Notes: generated by a model not told the origin, from the letters alone. 23,142 nt of DNA from Clostridium sp. CAG:253 (GCA_000436755.1 FR887281.1:16419-39560); one strand, 5' to 3'. Shown: positions 1 to 7,925, counted from the stretch's first letter. Made by a program: numbers and translations.

Positions 1-34
1 AAAAGGTACTGTCTCCATCTCAGTCTTTAACATA

Positions 35-70
35 TGTGTTCATTTTATATTGCATTTTAAAAAAAGTCAA
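35..70 (-). promoter_or_regulatory. Promoter reading out of the left edge
   Basis: On the minus strand TTGACT (65-70) is followed after 17 nt by TAAAAT (42-47), a good housekeeping-type promoter. Transcription would start near 35 and leave the window. An ATG at 33-31 opens a frame (MLKTEMETVPF) to the edge, but it has no ribosome site and is too short to judge. Positions 71-122 show nothing else and no clear terminator for the HD-GYP gene. Confidence 0.5.
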
Positions 71-122
71 GAATAAGATGTTCACTTTGGCATCCATCTG
101 TAACAGTTCAGCCTTTCATCAT

Positions 123-1184
123 CTAATCAAACTCAAACCTTTCATATACCGATGTGAAATCATTTTCAACAACAGTATGTGGCGCTATTGTCACACTTAT
201 ATAATCTTTATCGTTACTAAGGTCAATATCCTTACCGCTATCAACAAGTCTGACTATAGGTCTGAGTGGATTGGAGGTATTCGATACCACAATCGCTCTC
301 TCTCCGTTTGTCATTAACACATCAATACCTTTTGCATATACAGGTACTGCCTCCAAAAATGCTTCAACTGCATTTCTGTCAAACAGAACATTGCTTCCTC
401 CCATAAGATATTCTATAGCTTCTGATAATGCATACGGTTTTTTGTATGGACGCTTTGAGGTTAGTGCATCATATACATCTGCAACATGTATTATCTTAGC
501 ATATGGTGGTATCTCATCTCCGACAAGTCTGTCCGGATAACCCGTTCCGTCCTCATTCTCATGATGATGAAGCACTGCCTGTTTTGTTCTCGCCGAAATA
601 AGGCAATTCTCATCCAATATATCATATGAATATCTCGCATGTTCCTGTACTATTCTATACTCCATCATGCTGAGTCTGCCCGGTTTATTGATAATTCCCG
701 GGTCTATTTTCGTTTTTCCAATATCATGCATCAGTGCTGCCAAACAAAGTTCATACAACGATTCTTCATCATATGAAAGATATATTCCTATAATTGTTGA
801 TATGACAGCAACATTCACCGAATGCTTATATGTATAATTGTCATATGTCCTCAAATCTTTAATATCAAGCGAAATGCTCTTATCTTTCTCAAGAAGCTGA
901 CTGACAATATTTTTTGCTATTGATTTGAGCGAATCAATATTTCCCTCTTTGACTGCCTTGGCACCCTCATTTCTAAGTTCAATCGAAATAACTTCATCTA
1001 TTTGGATTCCTCTTGACAACTCATCTTCAATATAAACTCCCTGATAACCTCTTATGGAAAGTCTTATAATATATTCTTTAGTAAGTATAGTATTCGCTGC
1101 AAGCAAAACCCTTCCATCATCATCAAAAACCTCTTTTGCAAGAACCATTCCCGATTCAACTTTTTCTATATTAATATATCTCAT
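123..1184 (-). CDS. HD-GYP domain cyclic-di-GMP phosphodiesterase
   Basis: A 353-aa cytoplasmic protein. An N-terminal region of about 110 residues (starting MRYINIEKVESGMVLAKEV) is of the kind commonly found before HD-GYP domains. The HD-GYP domain follows, with HD at about 153-154 in ALMHDIGKTKID, HHHENEDGTGYP at about 206-217 and HVADVYDALTSKRPYK behind it. The metal-binding and GYP motifs look intact, so hydrolysis of c-di-GMP is the expected activity. A TTG start six codons upstream (1202) is possible. I chose the ATG at 1184 because family members typically begin at this point. It lies 45 nt behind an amino-acid ABC ATPase gene on the same strand, so co-transcription is likely. There is no signal peptide, membrane helix or sensory domain that I recognise. 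Confidence 0.9.
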   Translation of the reverse strand: MRYINIEKVESGMVLAKEVFDDDGRVLLAANTILTKEYIIRLSIRGYQGVYIEDELSRGIQIDEVISIELRNEGAKAVKEGNIDSLKSIAKNIVSQLLEKDKSISLDIKDLRTYDNYTYKHSVNVAVISTIIGIYLSYDEESLYELCLAALMHDIGKTKIDPGIINKPGRLSMMEYRIVQEHARYSYDILDENCLISARTKQAVLHHHENEDGTGYPDRLVGDEIPPYAKIIHVADVYDALTSKRPYKKPYALSEAIEYLMGGSNVLFDRNAVEAFLEAVPVYAKGIDVLMTNGERAIVVSNTSNPLRPIVRLVDSGKDIDLSNDKDYISVTIAPHTVVENDFTSVYERFEFD

Positions 1185-1228
1185 AAACCTATTCCCATTC
1201 AATAAAATTTTGCTCTGACTGTAATATT

Positions 1229-1987
1229 TTAAATTCCAAGACGTTTTAAAAATTCCTGTGTTCTGTAATTTTTAGGTGCATCTATAACTTCCTCCGGTGT
1301 TCCCTCTTCAACAATAACACCACCATCCATAAAAATAACTCTGTCAGAAACAGCTTTTGCAAATTCAATTTCATGTGTCACAACAACCATTGTCATTTTT
1401 TCTTCTGCAAGACTTTTCATAACCCTTAAAATTCCTGCTGTAATCTCAGGGTCTAGTGCCGATGTAGGCTCATCAAAGAACAGCATCTTAGGTTTTAATG
1501 CAAGTGCTCTTGCGATTGCCACTCTCTGCTGCTGACCTCCTGATAACTCACATGGATATGCATTCTCTTTGTCTTCAAGTCCCACTTTTTTAAGAAGTTC
1601 TCTTGCCTCCTTAAACACCTCGCTCTTTGGTCTTTTCTGATTGCATATCGGTGCATCGGTTATATTTTTCATAACAGAATAATGTGGAAAAAGATTAAAA
1701 TTCTGAAAAACAAGCCCAAAATTCTGCTGTGCTTTTCTAATTACACTCTTGTCAGGGTAAAACGCTGTTTCACCCTCATTTTTCACAACCGCTTCACCAC
1801 CGTAAGATATATCTCCGCCATCTGCTTTCTCAAGAAAGGTCGCACATCTTAATAATGTCGATTTTCCCGAACCGGATGGCCCTATAACAGATACAACCTC
1901 TCCCTCTTTAACACTTAAACTTATATCTTTTAAAACTGTTTTTTCATCAAAAGTTTTCTTGATGTGATTCATTTCTAATATGTTCAT
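1229..1987 (-). CDS. Polar amino-acid ABC transporter ATP-binding protein
   Basis: A 252-aa ATPase that powers an amino-acid importer at the inner face of the membrane. Walker A is GPSGSGKS (36-43), the Q-loop is in [10 protein letters not shown], the signature is LSGGQQQR (148-155), Walker B is MLFFDEP (168-174), the D-loop is SALDPE and the switch histidine is in VVTHEIEF. Length and motifs fit the GlnQ/HisP subfamily. It lies 80 nt downstream of the fused binding protein/permease and is almost certainly its ATPase. The substrate cannot be read from the sequence: glutamine, cystine or another polar amino acid is possible. Confidence 0.93.
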   Translation of the reverse strand: MNILEMNHIKKTFDEKTVLKDISLSVKEGEVVSVIGPSGSGKSTLLRCATFLEKADGGDISYGGEAVVKNEGETAFYPDKSVIRKAQQNFGLVFQNFNLFPHYSVMKNITDAPICNQKRPKSEVFKEARELLKKVGLEDKENAYPCELSGGQQQRVAIARALALKPKMLFFDEPTSALDPEITAGILRVMKSLAEEKMTMVVVTHEIEFAKAVSDRVIFMDGGVIVEEGTPEEVIDAPKNYRTQEFLKRLGI

Positions 1988-2067
1988 ATTTATCCAAGCC
2001 TTTCACATATCTCTAAGTTACTATCTGTATTTATCATAGTTATCTAAACTTTCATCAGCAGACTTCT

Positions 2068-3660
2068 CTATCTGTAATAGTCAAGCTTTTTCTCTATCAT
2101 TTCCATAGCGTATGCCACTATAAAGTTAAATATATAATAGAAAAGACCTGCCACAAAAAGCGGCATAACTGATGCCATGCTTGAGGATACCTGCTTCGCA
2201 ACAGTAAACATCTCTGTATATGCAACTGCAAATGCAAGCGATGTATCTTTTACAAGCGTGATGACCTCGTTTGTAACAGGCGGCATTATTCTTTTTACCA
2301 TCTGAGGGAATATAATCTTGAAAAATGTCCCTGCCCTGCTGTAGCCGAGTACCTCTGCCGCCTCTCTCTGTCCAACCGGTATACTCTGAATTCCCGAACG
2401 GTAAATCTCTGCAAAATAAGCCGCATAATTTAAAGCAAAACCTATAATAACAGCGTAAAAACGATATTCATATGGAAGCTTAATCTTAAAAATATAATAT
2501 GGACCATAAAACACTACGAGAAGCTGAAGCATAAGCGGTGTACCACGCATTATTGATATATATATCTTTGCTATCCACTGCAAAACCTTTATCTTAGACA
2601 TTCTCATAGCCGTAAGCGGAAGTCCAAGCGGCATTGAAAATACAAGTGTGAGAACAAATATAAGAAGTGTTGCCCCCATACCTTCCGATAATCTCAATGC
2701 TATATTAACAAAACTTTTTTTACCTGTATTTGCACTTGTACTTTCAGGTGCAACTGTTTCCTGTACGTCTGTTTTCTGTGGGACTGGTGTTATTTTTGCC
2801 ACCTCAGGAACCTTGCCGCCGTCAATATATGTCTTGTCATCAAGGCTCAAACATGCACTGTCCTCAAGTTTCCACTTTTTAACTATAGTATCAAATGTTC
2901 CGTCCTGAAGCATTTCAAGAAGAGTTACCTGAACTTTGTCTCGAAGTCCTGTATTTCCACGCTTGAAACCGATGCCATACTCTTCTGATGAAAGTCTTTC
3001 ATCAAGCATTTTGTACTTGTCACCTGACGCTTCAAGCTTATAAGACGCAACACCTATATCCATACATATCGCATCAACCATTCCGCTTTCAAGATTCATA
3101 AACGCCGAATTGTAATCACCGACTTCTGTTATCTCCTTCATTGAAGCGGCAAGTTCTTTATTCTCCTTAGTCGCATCATCCCCTTTAAGGGCTGCAAGTG
3201 CTGATGAATCAGACTGCACACATACAATCTTCCCTTTAAGGTCACTTAACTTTTCAATATCGGAGTCTTTATTTACAATAACTATCTGGGAGTTATCAAC
3301 ATACGGAGTAGTCCATGTATACTGCTTTTCCCTGCCATTCATTGTAAAACCATTCCATATACAATCTATGTTTCCAACCTTCAATTCAGTATCTTTGGCT
3401 TCCCAGTCAATAGGCTGTTTGACAAGTTCCCATCCATTTCTTTTCGCAACCTCTGCTGCAAGGTCAAGGTCAAAACCTATGTATTCGCCATCATCACTAA
3501 GATAACCATACGGTGGAAAACTTGCATCAAATCCCACAACAAATTTCTGCTTTGCATCTGCCTGCATTCCATGTCCAAAAATAAACATCACACCGACCAT
3601 AATCAACATAAATTTTATCAGTCTGCCGGTTTTAAAAAATCTCTTGTCCATCATTTTCAT
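2068..3660 (-). CDS. Fused amino-acid-binding protein and ABC permease
   Basis: A 530-aa protein joining two parts of an amino-acid importer that are usually separate. Residues 1-36 are a long signal/anchor segment with a hydrophobic core. Residues about 39-265 are a family-3 solute-binding domain (KFVVGFDASFPPYGYL, then GFDLDLAAEVAKR). A linker rich in Pro, Thr and Glu (about 285-315) leads to a permease domain from about 322, with HisM/GlnP-type segments (GATLLIFVLTLVFSMPLG, MRGTPLMLQL) and the EAA loop at about 431-453 (QREAAEVLGYSRAGTFFKI). No lipobox is obvious; tethering through the permease would make one unnecessary. The start is uncertain: ATGs at 3660, 3654 and 3651 all lack a strong ribosome site. 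It is the first gene of the operon with the ATPase and the HD-GYP protein. Confidence 0.92.
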   Translation of the reverse strand: MKMMDKRFFKTGRLIKFMLIMVGVMFIFGHGMQADAKQKFVVGFDASFPPYGYLSDDGEYIGFDLDLAAEVAKRNGWELVKQPIDWEAKDTELKVGNIDCIWNGFTMNGREKQYTWTTPYVDNSQIVIVNKDSDIEKLSDLKGKIVCVQSDSSALAALKGDDATKENKELAASMKEITEVGDYNSAFMNLESGMVDAICMDIGVASYKLEASGDKYKMLDERLSSEEYGIGFKRGNTGLRDKVQVTLLEMLQDGTFDTIVKKWKLEDSACLSLDDKTYIDGGKVPEVAKITPVPQKTDVQETVAPESTSANTGKKSFVNIALRLSEGMGATLLIFVLTLVFSMPLGLPLTAMRMSKIKVLQWIAKIYISIMRGTPLMLQLLVVFYGPYYIFKIKLPYEYRFYAVIIGFALNYAAYFAEIYRSGIQSIPVGQREAAEVLGYSRAGTFFKIIFPQMVKRIMPPVTNEVITLVKDTSLAFAVAYTEMFTVAKQVSSSMASVMPLFVAGLFYYIFNFIVAYAMEMIEKKLDYYR

Positions 3661-3834
3661 CCAATCTGTTTTATTTTATGATATCGAGCCAAAAAATATT
3701 TTGACCCTTGCATCATTTTATTGCAAGATATAAAAATCAAAAACACAGCAAAATGCATTTACAAACGCTTTATACAGCCTTTAGCATAAATAACAAACAG
3801 CATGTCTCTGACTTTTACCTTTGCGTTTATCTTA
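3661..3834 (-). promoter_or_regulatory. Promoter and ~160-nt leader of the amino-acid ABC operon
   Basis: On the minus strand an extended -10 (TGT then TAAGAT, 3829-3834) has only a weak -35 (TTCCCA-like, 18 nt further up). Transcription would start near 3822. The leader begins with AAACGC (3823-3828), which can pair with GCGTTT at 3763-3768 to close a ~65-nt domain. A second hairpin lies at 3686-3707, pairing GGGTCAAAA with TTTTGGCTC if G-U pairs are allowed. I do not recognise a known riboswitch class here. Confidence 0.4.
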
Positions 3835-3870
3835 ACATATATTTACCATGTTTGGGAAATTTTTTTAAGC

Positions 3871-3909
3871 AAAAAGGCAGCCATATATTCTAAAAAGAAT
3901 TAGCTGCCT
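3871..3909 (-). terminator. Intrinsic terminator of the rhodanese gene
   Basis: AGGCAGC (3875-3881) pairs with GCTGCCT (3903-3909), with a second short stem ATTC/GAAT in the loop. Read on the minus strand it is followed by five T residues. It lies 27 nt past the rhodanese stop codon. Confidence 0.8.
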
Positions 3910-3935
3910 AAAAAAATACTGAATAAATTTACATT

Positions 3936-4304
3936 TTAATATTTTATTTTCCTGTATTTTTCAAACCCTCCATTCAGACTGACAACGGGATAACCAAGTT
4001 TTGCAAGGTCTCTTGTTGCATAAATACTTTGGTTTCCCCTGTCACAATAAAGAATGATAAGTCTGATACCTTTTTTATTAAAAATCTCTCTATCCTCATT
4101 CGTGATATAACTTCTTGCAAATATTCTTCTTATATCTTTCTCCAACAAACCAATATCTATCCAAACAGCTCCGGGAATGTGCTCTTTATCATAATCACTT
4201 TTATTCCGTAAATCAAAAATCAGCACATCACTTCGACCAAGATAATTTTTAAGCTGTCGTGCCGGAAGAATACGAATTGAATTTTTGATATTATCAAAGG
4301 TCAT
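3936..4304 (-). CDS. Single-domain rhodanese (sulfurtransferase)
   Basis: A 122-aa cytoplasmic protein made of one rhodanese domain. Visible motifs are VLIFDLRNKSDYDKEHIPGAVWID (27-50), the active-site loop YCDRGNQS with the cysteine at residue 87, and YPVVSLNGGFEKYR near the end. The cysteine is present, so sulfur carriage as a persulfide is plausible. The donor and acceptor cannot be inferred. The loop CDRGNQS is close to the usual CxxGxRS form. A GGAG-type ribosome site precedes the ATG by about 10 nt. The gene stands alone between the ABC operon promoter and a long AT-rich gap and has its own terminator. Confidence 0.88.
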   Translation of the reverse strand: MTFDNIKNSIRILPARQLKNYLGRSDVLIFDLRNKSDYDKEHIPGAVWIDIGLLEKDIRRIFARSYITNEDREIFNKKGIRLIILYCDRGNQSIYATRDLAKLGYPVVSLNGGFEKYRKIKY

Positions 4305-4567
4305 AATTTTGTGTCTCCAATATATATTTTTAAGTACGCATAATACACCTTATACTATATATTATGAATACAAACCGCATATTGTGTGTTAATATCTAAA
4401 AATATACTATAGAATCATTTTTATAATCACAAACGAATTCACATATTTACAACTTTTTAATTATAAAATATATCTAATTTTAAATGCACTAATCTATAAT
4501 TACTCTTGCAATTATGAATAAATTGTAAAGTTTTTTGCATTTTTCTTCATATTTTGTTAAAAAAATA

Positions 4568-4595
4568 TTGCTATTTTCCAAATATATGTTACAAT
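4568..4595 (+). promoter_or_regulatory. Promoter of candidate small RNA
   Basis: TTGCTA (4568-4573) and TACAAT (4590-4595) are separated by 16 nt, a good sigma-A match facing right. The predicted start is near 4602. Positions 4305-4567 upstream are very AT-rich and hold no gene that I can support. Confidence 0.6.
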
Positions 4596-4601
4596 ATCTC
4601 T

Positions 4602-4748
4602 TGTAGTTTACTAACATGTATAGCTGTTTTGAATATTCCTATTGGAGAGGGTGTGCAGCTTTCAGCTTATACATTGTTTATTATTTGTTCCCACCTATTT
4701 ATAAAAAAATCAGCCGTCTTATTTTTTTAATAAGACGGCTGATTTTTT
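4602..4748 (+). ncRNA. Candidate independent structured small RNA
   Basis: A ~147-nt transcript is implied by a sigma-A promoter just upstream and a very strong terminator at its 3' end. The body has a long-range stem pairing ATGTATAGCTG (4616-4626) with CAGCTTATACAT (4663-4674) with one bulged base. Inside it GGAGAGGGTG (4644-4653) forms a purine-rich stretch. A separate promoter for the downstream symporter lies beyond the terminator (4752-4780), so this looks like a free-standing RNA, not an mRNA leader. I do not recognise the family. A glycine riboswitch was considered and rejected. A shared leader with readthrough remains possible. Confidence 0.45.
4704..4748 (+). terminator. Strong 20-bp-stem terminator
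   Basis: A perfect 20-bp stem (4704-4723 with 4729-4748) has a five-T loop and a core of AATCAGCCGTCTTATT against its complement, with T runs on both strands. It can terminate in either direction. Its likely job is the end of the small RNA at 4602. Confidence 0.85.
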
Positions 4749-4751
4749 ATC

Positions 4752-4780
4752 TTGCCATAATTTTACATTTCTGATATACT
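4752..4780 (+). promoter_or_regulatory. Promoter of the symporter gene
   Basis: TTGCCA (4752-4757) and TATACT (4775-4780) are separated by exactly 17 nt. The predicted start near 4787 lies after the preceding terminator and gives a leader of about 85 nt. Confidence 0.65.
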
Positions 4781-4800
4781 AATTACAATTTAAGTAAACA

Positions 4801-4832
4801 ATGGCGATTACGGAATATTCTGTAACCGCCAT
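4801..4832 (+). promoter_or_regulatory. Hairpin in symporter leader, possible attenuator
   Basis: ATGGCG pairs with CGCCAT around TTAC/GTAA and a central GAATATTC, forming a nearly perfect 32-nt hairpin. It starts 14 nt after the predicted transcription start. The following stretch is T-rich but interrupted (TTTTC, then TTTATT), so it could act as a weak terminator. No ligand-binding element was recognised. Confidence 0.4.
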
Positions 4833-4872
4833 TTTCTTTATTATTCCCTATTTTTTTAGAAAGAGGTGTTAT

Positions 4873-6561
4873 ATGAACAGTTTTGTAAATTCTCTTACTG
4901 CCGTACTTGACAAAATCGATACTTTTGTTTGGGGGCCTGTAATGCTTATTCTCCTTGTCGGTACCGGTATTTTTCTTACCATTAGAACAAAAGCTCTTTG
5001 CTGGCGCAATCTTCCATATGCATTAAAAAGTGTTTTGAGCAAAGAAGCAAGACAAAAAAAGGGGGATGGTGACGTTTCCCCGTTTTCGGCACTTACAACA
5101 GCTCTTGCCGCAACAATAGGAACCGGTAATATTGTAGGTGTTGCTACCGCAATGGTTTCCGGCGGTCCAGGAGCATTAGTATGGATGTGGCTCTCTGCTG
5201 CTTTTGGTATAACATCCAAATTCAGTGAATGCATGCTCGCCATAAAATACCGTGAGGTAAATGAAAAAGGTGAGATGTCAGGCGGTCCAATGTACACTAT
5301 GAAAAAAGCATTCAAACATAAAAAAGCCGGCGCCATACTCGGATGGCTTTTTGCACTTTTCGCAGTTGTTGCTTCATTCGGAATCGGAAATCTTACGCAG
5401 GCAAATTCTATTTCAACAGCCCTCAGTTCAACATTCAACATTCCCGTTACTGCCACCGGAATTGTAATAACTGTTCTTGCACTTATAATAATCATCGGCG
5501 GTATCAAAAATATATCTAAAGTATCTCAGGTCGTTGTACCGCTTATGGCTGTATTTTATGTTATCGCAGGACTTATTGTAATATTCGGAAACATAAGCAA
5601 TATACCATCAGGTGTCGCAATGATATTTAAGATGGCATTTTCCGTAAAAGCAGTCGGAGGCGGTCTTTGCGGCGGTATTGTCGCAAGTATGATGCAAGCT
5701 ATGCGTTTTGGAGTTGCAAGAGGTGTATTCTCTAACGAAGCAGGAATGGGTTCTGCCGCCATCACTGCTGCCGCAGCTACAACTGATGACCCTGTACGTC
5801 AGGGATACATAAACATGACAGGTACATTTTGGGATACAATTGTTGTCTGCACAATTACCGGACTTTGTATTGCAAGTTCCGGTGTTCTCGGCTCAAAGGA
5901 CATTGTAAACTCAGGACAGTACACATACACAAAAGAAGCTCACACTATCTCTGTAGCAACAAGAAACGGAAATAATATCGTAACTGACAATTTCGTCATA
6001 AAAGATGTCAAGACAGATAACGGTGGAACAACTCTTGTCATATCAAAAAATGATAAAGACATATCAATGACCAACAAAGAAGCGTCACTCACTTCAGATA
6101 CCATAAATGCTGATAACCTCGCAGGAACCTGGATAGATTCCTCTGAAAACGAATATGTATTTGAAAAAGACGGTTCTTATAAATATAAAGAGCTTACTGT
6201 AGGCTCCGCACTCACCATAAAAGCATTCAAAACAGTTCTTGGAGATACCGGCGGATGGCTTGTATGTATCAGCATTGCTCTCTTTGCTTTTTCAACAATA
6301 CTCGGCTGGGAATACCACGGTGAAAAAGCATTTGAATACATACTCGGAACCCATAAATACAACATGGTCTACAGAATAATTTTCTCACTTATCGCATATG
6401 TCGGAGCAACAACAACACTCGAAATCGCATGGACTTTTTCCGACATTGCAAACGCACTGATGGCAATACCAAACTTAATCTGCCTGCTCGTTTTAAGCGG
6501 TACGATATCTAAAGAAATGAATCGTTTCCAGGAAGTGCTGAAAAAGGAGAGAGGAAAGTAA
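4873..6561 (+). CDS. AGCS-family Na+:alanine/glycine symporter with extra domain
   Basis: A 562-aa membrane protein that couples sodium entry to uptake of a small neutral amino acid. Hallmarks are TTALAATIGTGNIVGVATA, GGPGALVWMW, SGGPMYTMKKAF and RGVFSNEAGMGSAAI. The ATG at 4873 is preceded by AAGAGGTG at a good distance. An in-frame ATG at 4801 lies inside a leader hairpin and only 14 nt from the predicted transcript start, so it was not used. The family is usually about 450-480 aa. The excess is a hydrophilic insertion at about residues 340-442, between membrane segments, including GTWIDSSENEYVFEKDGSYKYKE, which looks like a small beta-rich domain. It probably lies outside the cell, but the topology is inferred. 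Confidence 0.93.
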   Translation: MNSFVNSLTAVLDKIDTFVWGPVMLILLVGTGIFLTIRTKALCWRNLPYALKSVLSKEARQKKGDGDVSPFSALTTALAATIGTGNIVGVATAMVSGGPGALVWMWLSAAFGITSKFSECMLAIKYREVNEKGEMSGGPMYTMKKAFKHKKAGAILGWLFALFAVVASFGIGNLTQANSISTALSSTFNIPVTATGIVITVLALIIIIGGIKNISKVSQVVVPLMAVFYVIAGLIVIFGNISNIPSGVAMIFKMAFSVKAVGGGLCGGIVASMMQAMRFGVARGVFSNEAGMGSAAITAAAATTDDPVRQGYINMTGTFWDTIVVCTITGLCIASSGVLGSKDIVNSGQYTYTKEAHTISVATRNGNNIVTDNFVIKDVKTDNGGTTLVISKNDKDISMTNKEASLTSDTINADNLAGTWIDSSENEYVFEKDGSYKYKELTVGSALTIKAFKTVLGDTGGWLVCISIALFAFSTILGWEYHGEKAFEYILGTHKYNMVYRIIFSLIAYVGATTTLEIAWTFSDIANALMAIPNLICLLVLSGTISKEMNRFQEVLKKERGK

Positions 6562-6569
6562 TATTTGTA

Positions 6570-7523
6570 TTACTGAATTAACATCAATGCCTTCATTAAA
6601 AATATCCAACCTGTAAGCGTAATTGACGAAAAAAGAGTAGTACTGACTACTATACTTGCAGCTAATGTATCGTCTCCATCCATATTTTTTGCCATTATGT
6701 AGGATGTAGGTGTGCATGGCGATGCAAGCATTATGACTATTGCAATCAATTTCTGGTCACGAAAACCAAAATTTGCCGCTATCGGCAGAAAAATTCCTGC
6801 AAGTACAACAAGTTTTATAAGCGATGCCACTATAGTCGGCTTTATCTTTGCAATTGCTTTTCTGCCCTCGAATGTCGCTCCTATTGAAATAAGTGCAAGC
6901 GGTGAAGCCATAACAGCCATATTGTTGATTGTTTTATCTATCATTCTCGGAAATTTTATATTAAAAAACGATGCTATAAGACCGAGAAAAATTCCGATTA
7001 TTATAGGATTTTTCAATATATTTATAAGTGCATGTTTTATCTGGCTGTTGTCTCCGAAATTTTCTTTATTGTTGCTTTCCAAAGTCAGTATAATAACAGC
7101 AAATATATTGTAAAGCGGCACTGAACCTATTATCATAAGCGGTGCCATACCTGATGTTCCATATATATTCTGAATAAACGCTATACCGAGTATTGCAGCA
7201 CTGCTTCGATAAGACCCCTGTACAAATGCACCTATCATACTCTTATCTCTCATAAATTTTTTAGCCAGAAACCATATTACAAGAATTGACGTAAGCGTTG
7301 CAATAAAACAAAAACCTACATATTTAAAATCAAAGTTCTTTCTTATATTTGTGTCAGCAAAATCCTGAAACACAAGACATGGCAGACATGCCTTAAACAC
7401 AAACTTATTGGCGACCCCGGCAAAATGTTCATCTATCAATCCTATTCTCTTAAAAAAATGTCCAAGCACAATCACGGCAAAAACCGGAACTGTCGCATTC
7501 AGACTAAATAAAAAATTGTTCAT
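6570..7523 (-). CDS. AEC-family permease (auxin efflux carrier/malate permease type)
   Basis: A 317-aa membrane protein with about ten hydrophobic segments. The N-terminal SLNATVPVFAVIVLGHFFKRIGLID and the C-terminal IVIMLASPCTPTSYIMAKNMDGDDTLAASIVVSTTLFSSITLTGWIFL are typical of the AEC family, which includes malate and other organic-acid permeases. The substrate cannot be inferred. The ATG is preceded by AGGAAAGG. The gene converges on the symporter, with only 8 nt between stop codons and no GC-rich terminator between them. Its own promoter lies at 7615-7643. Confidence 0.9.
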   Translation of the reverse strand: MNNFLFSLNATVPVFAVIVLGHFFKRIGLIDEHFAGVANKFVFKACLPCLVFQDFADTNIRKNFDFKYVGFCFIATLTSILVIWFLAKKFMRDKSMIGAFVQGSYRSSAAILGIAFIQNIYGTSGMAPLMIIGSVPLYNIFAVIILTLESNNKENFGDNSQIKHALINILKNPIIIGIFLGLIASFFNIKFPRMIDKTINNMAVMASPLALISIGATFEGRKAIAKIKPTIVASLIKLVVLAGIFLPIAANFGFRDQKLIAIVIMLASPCTPTSYIMAKNMDGDDTLAASIVVSTTLFSSITLTGWIFLMKALMLIQ

Positions 7524-7614
7524 CTCTAATCCTTTCCTAAAATAAATTTATTGTTAACATAACGCCACGGAATGCTCCATTGCTATGCAATTTTGGCAAT
7601 CCTGCACAATTTAT

Positions 7615-7643
7615 AGCATAGAAGCGAAATAGAGAAATGTCAA
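7615..7643 (-). promoter_or_regulatory. Promoter of the AEC permease gene
   Basis: On the minus strand a consensus TTGACA (7638-7643) is followed by 17 nt and TATGCT (7615-7620). The leader is about 85 nt. GCCAC (7564-7568) and GTGGC further upstream are complementary but span the promoter and are probably not meaningful. Between this promoter and 7841 I see only a weak 6-bp hairpin (AAGCAG/CTGCTT near 7697-7731) and no gene. Confidence 0.7.
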
Positions 7644-7841
7644 TGACTGCAAATAAAATTCGCTGTGGCTTTTCACTTAAAGATTAATACGAAAAATAAG
7701 CAGTGATCTGTTATCTCTCAAACCGCTGCTTAAATTTTTGTTAAAACAATATCCAACTCTCCATACTGTATGTAAATTGACTTTCTGGATAGTAATTTTA
7801 AATAAGTATCTATTTTAATTCAGACATTTCCATTCACATAG

Positions 7842-7874
7842 TAAAATAGGCAGCTATTTCTTCTTAGCTGCCTA
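7842..7874 (-). terminator. Terminator behind the downstream 51-nt RNA copy
   Basis: TAGGCAGCTA (7847-7856) pairs with TAGCTGCCTA (7865-7874) in a perfect 10-bp stem with an 8-nt loop. On the minus strand it is followed by TTTTA. Its arm directly abuts the 51-bp repeat at 7875, so it also closes the abi transcript. Confidence 0.85.
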
Positions 7875-7925
7875 CCCGCCAATGGAATATTTGGATTCGG
7901 GCATTACCCATGCCTTCCTACGGTC
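7875..7925 (-). repeat. 51-bp perfect direct repeat, copy 1
   Basis: Identical over all 51 bp to 8966-9016; flanking bases differ on both sides. Read on the minus strand it begins GACCGTAGGAAGG and ends CCATTGGCGGG. Inside it GGCAT/ATGCC makes a 5-bp hairpin with loop GGGTA. Confidence 0.97.

Larger units (their letters stand above)
7842..7925 (-). ncRNA. Candidate RNA antitoxin, downstream copy
   Basis: This is the second copy of the 51-nt element, at 7875-7925, in the same orientation as the abi gene and identical base for base to the copy at 8966-9016. It lies 35 nt past the abi stop codon. A perfect -10 (TACAAT on the minus strand, 7932-7937) lies 6 nt upstream of the repeat, but no good -35 is present, so it could be transcribed weakly by itself or be cut from the abi mRNA. 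A terminator follows at once. The predicted RNA is about 80 nt. Confidence 0.6.

Noticed and set aside
4602..4748. Glycine riboswitch ahead of the symporter
   Set aside because: GGAGAG occurs at 4644, but the other conserved parts of that aptamer are absent, and a separate symporter promoter lies downstream of the terminator.
4616..4774. 52-codon hydrophobic frame (MYSCFEYSYW...)
   Set aside because: It has no ribosome site, crosses the strong terminator stem and begins in the paired arm of the candidate RNA. Its hydrophobic look follows from AT-rich sequence.
4801..4872. Upstream start adding 24 residues to the symporter
   Set aside because: It lies in a leader hairpin close to the predicted transcript start and lacks a ribosome site. 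AAGAGGTG favours 4873.
4869..5507. 212-aa minus-strand frame inside the symporter gene
   Set aside because: A shadow of a well-identified membrane protein gene, with no ribosome site or recognisable domain.
7697..7731. Terminator AAGCAG/CTGCTT
   Set aside because: Only six paired bases with a long loop; too weak to call in either direction.
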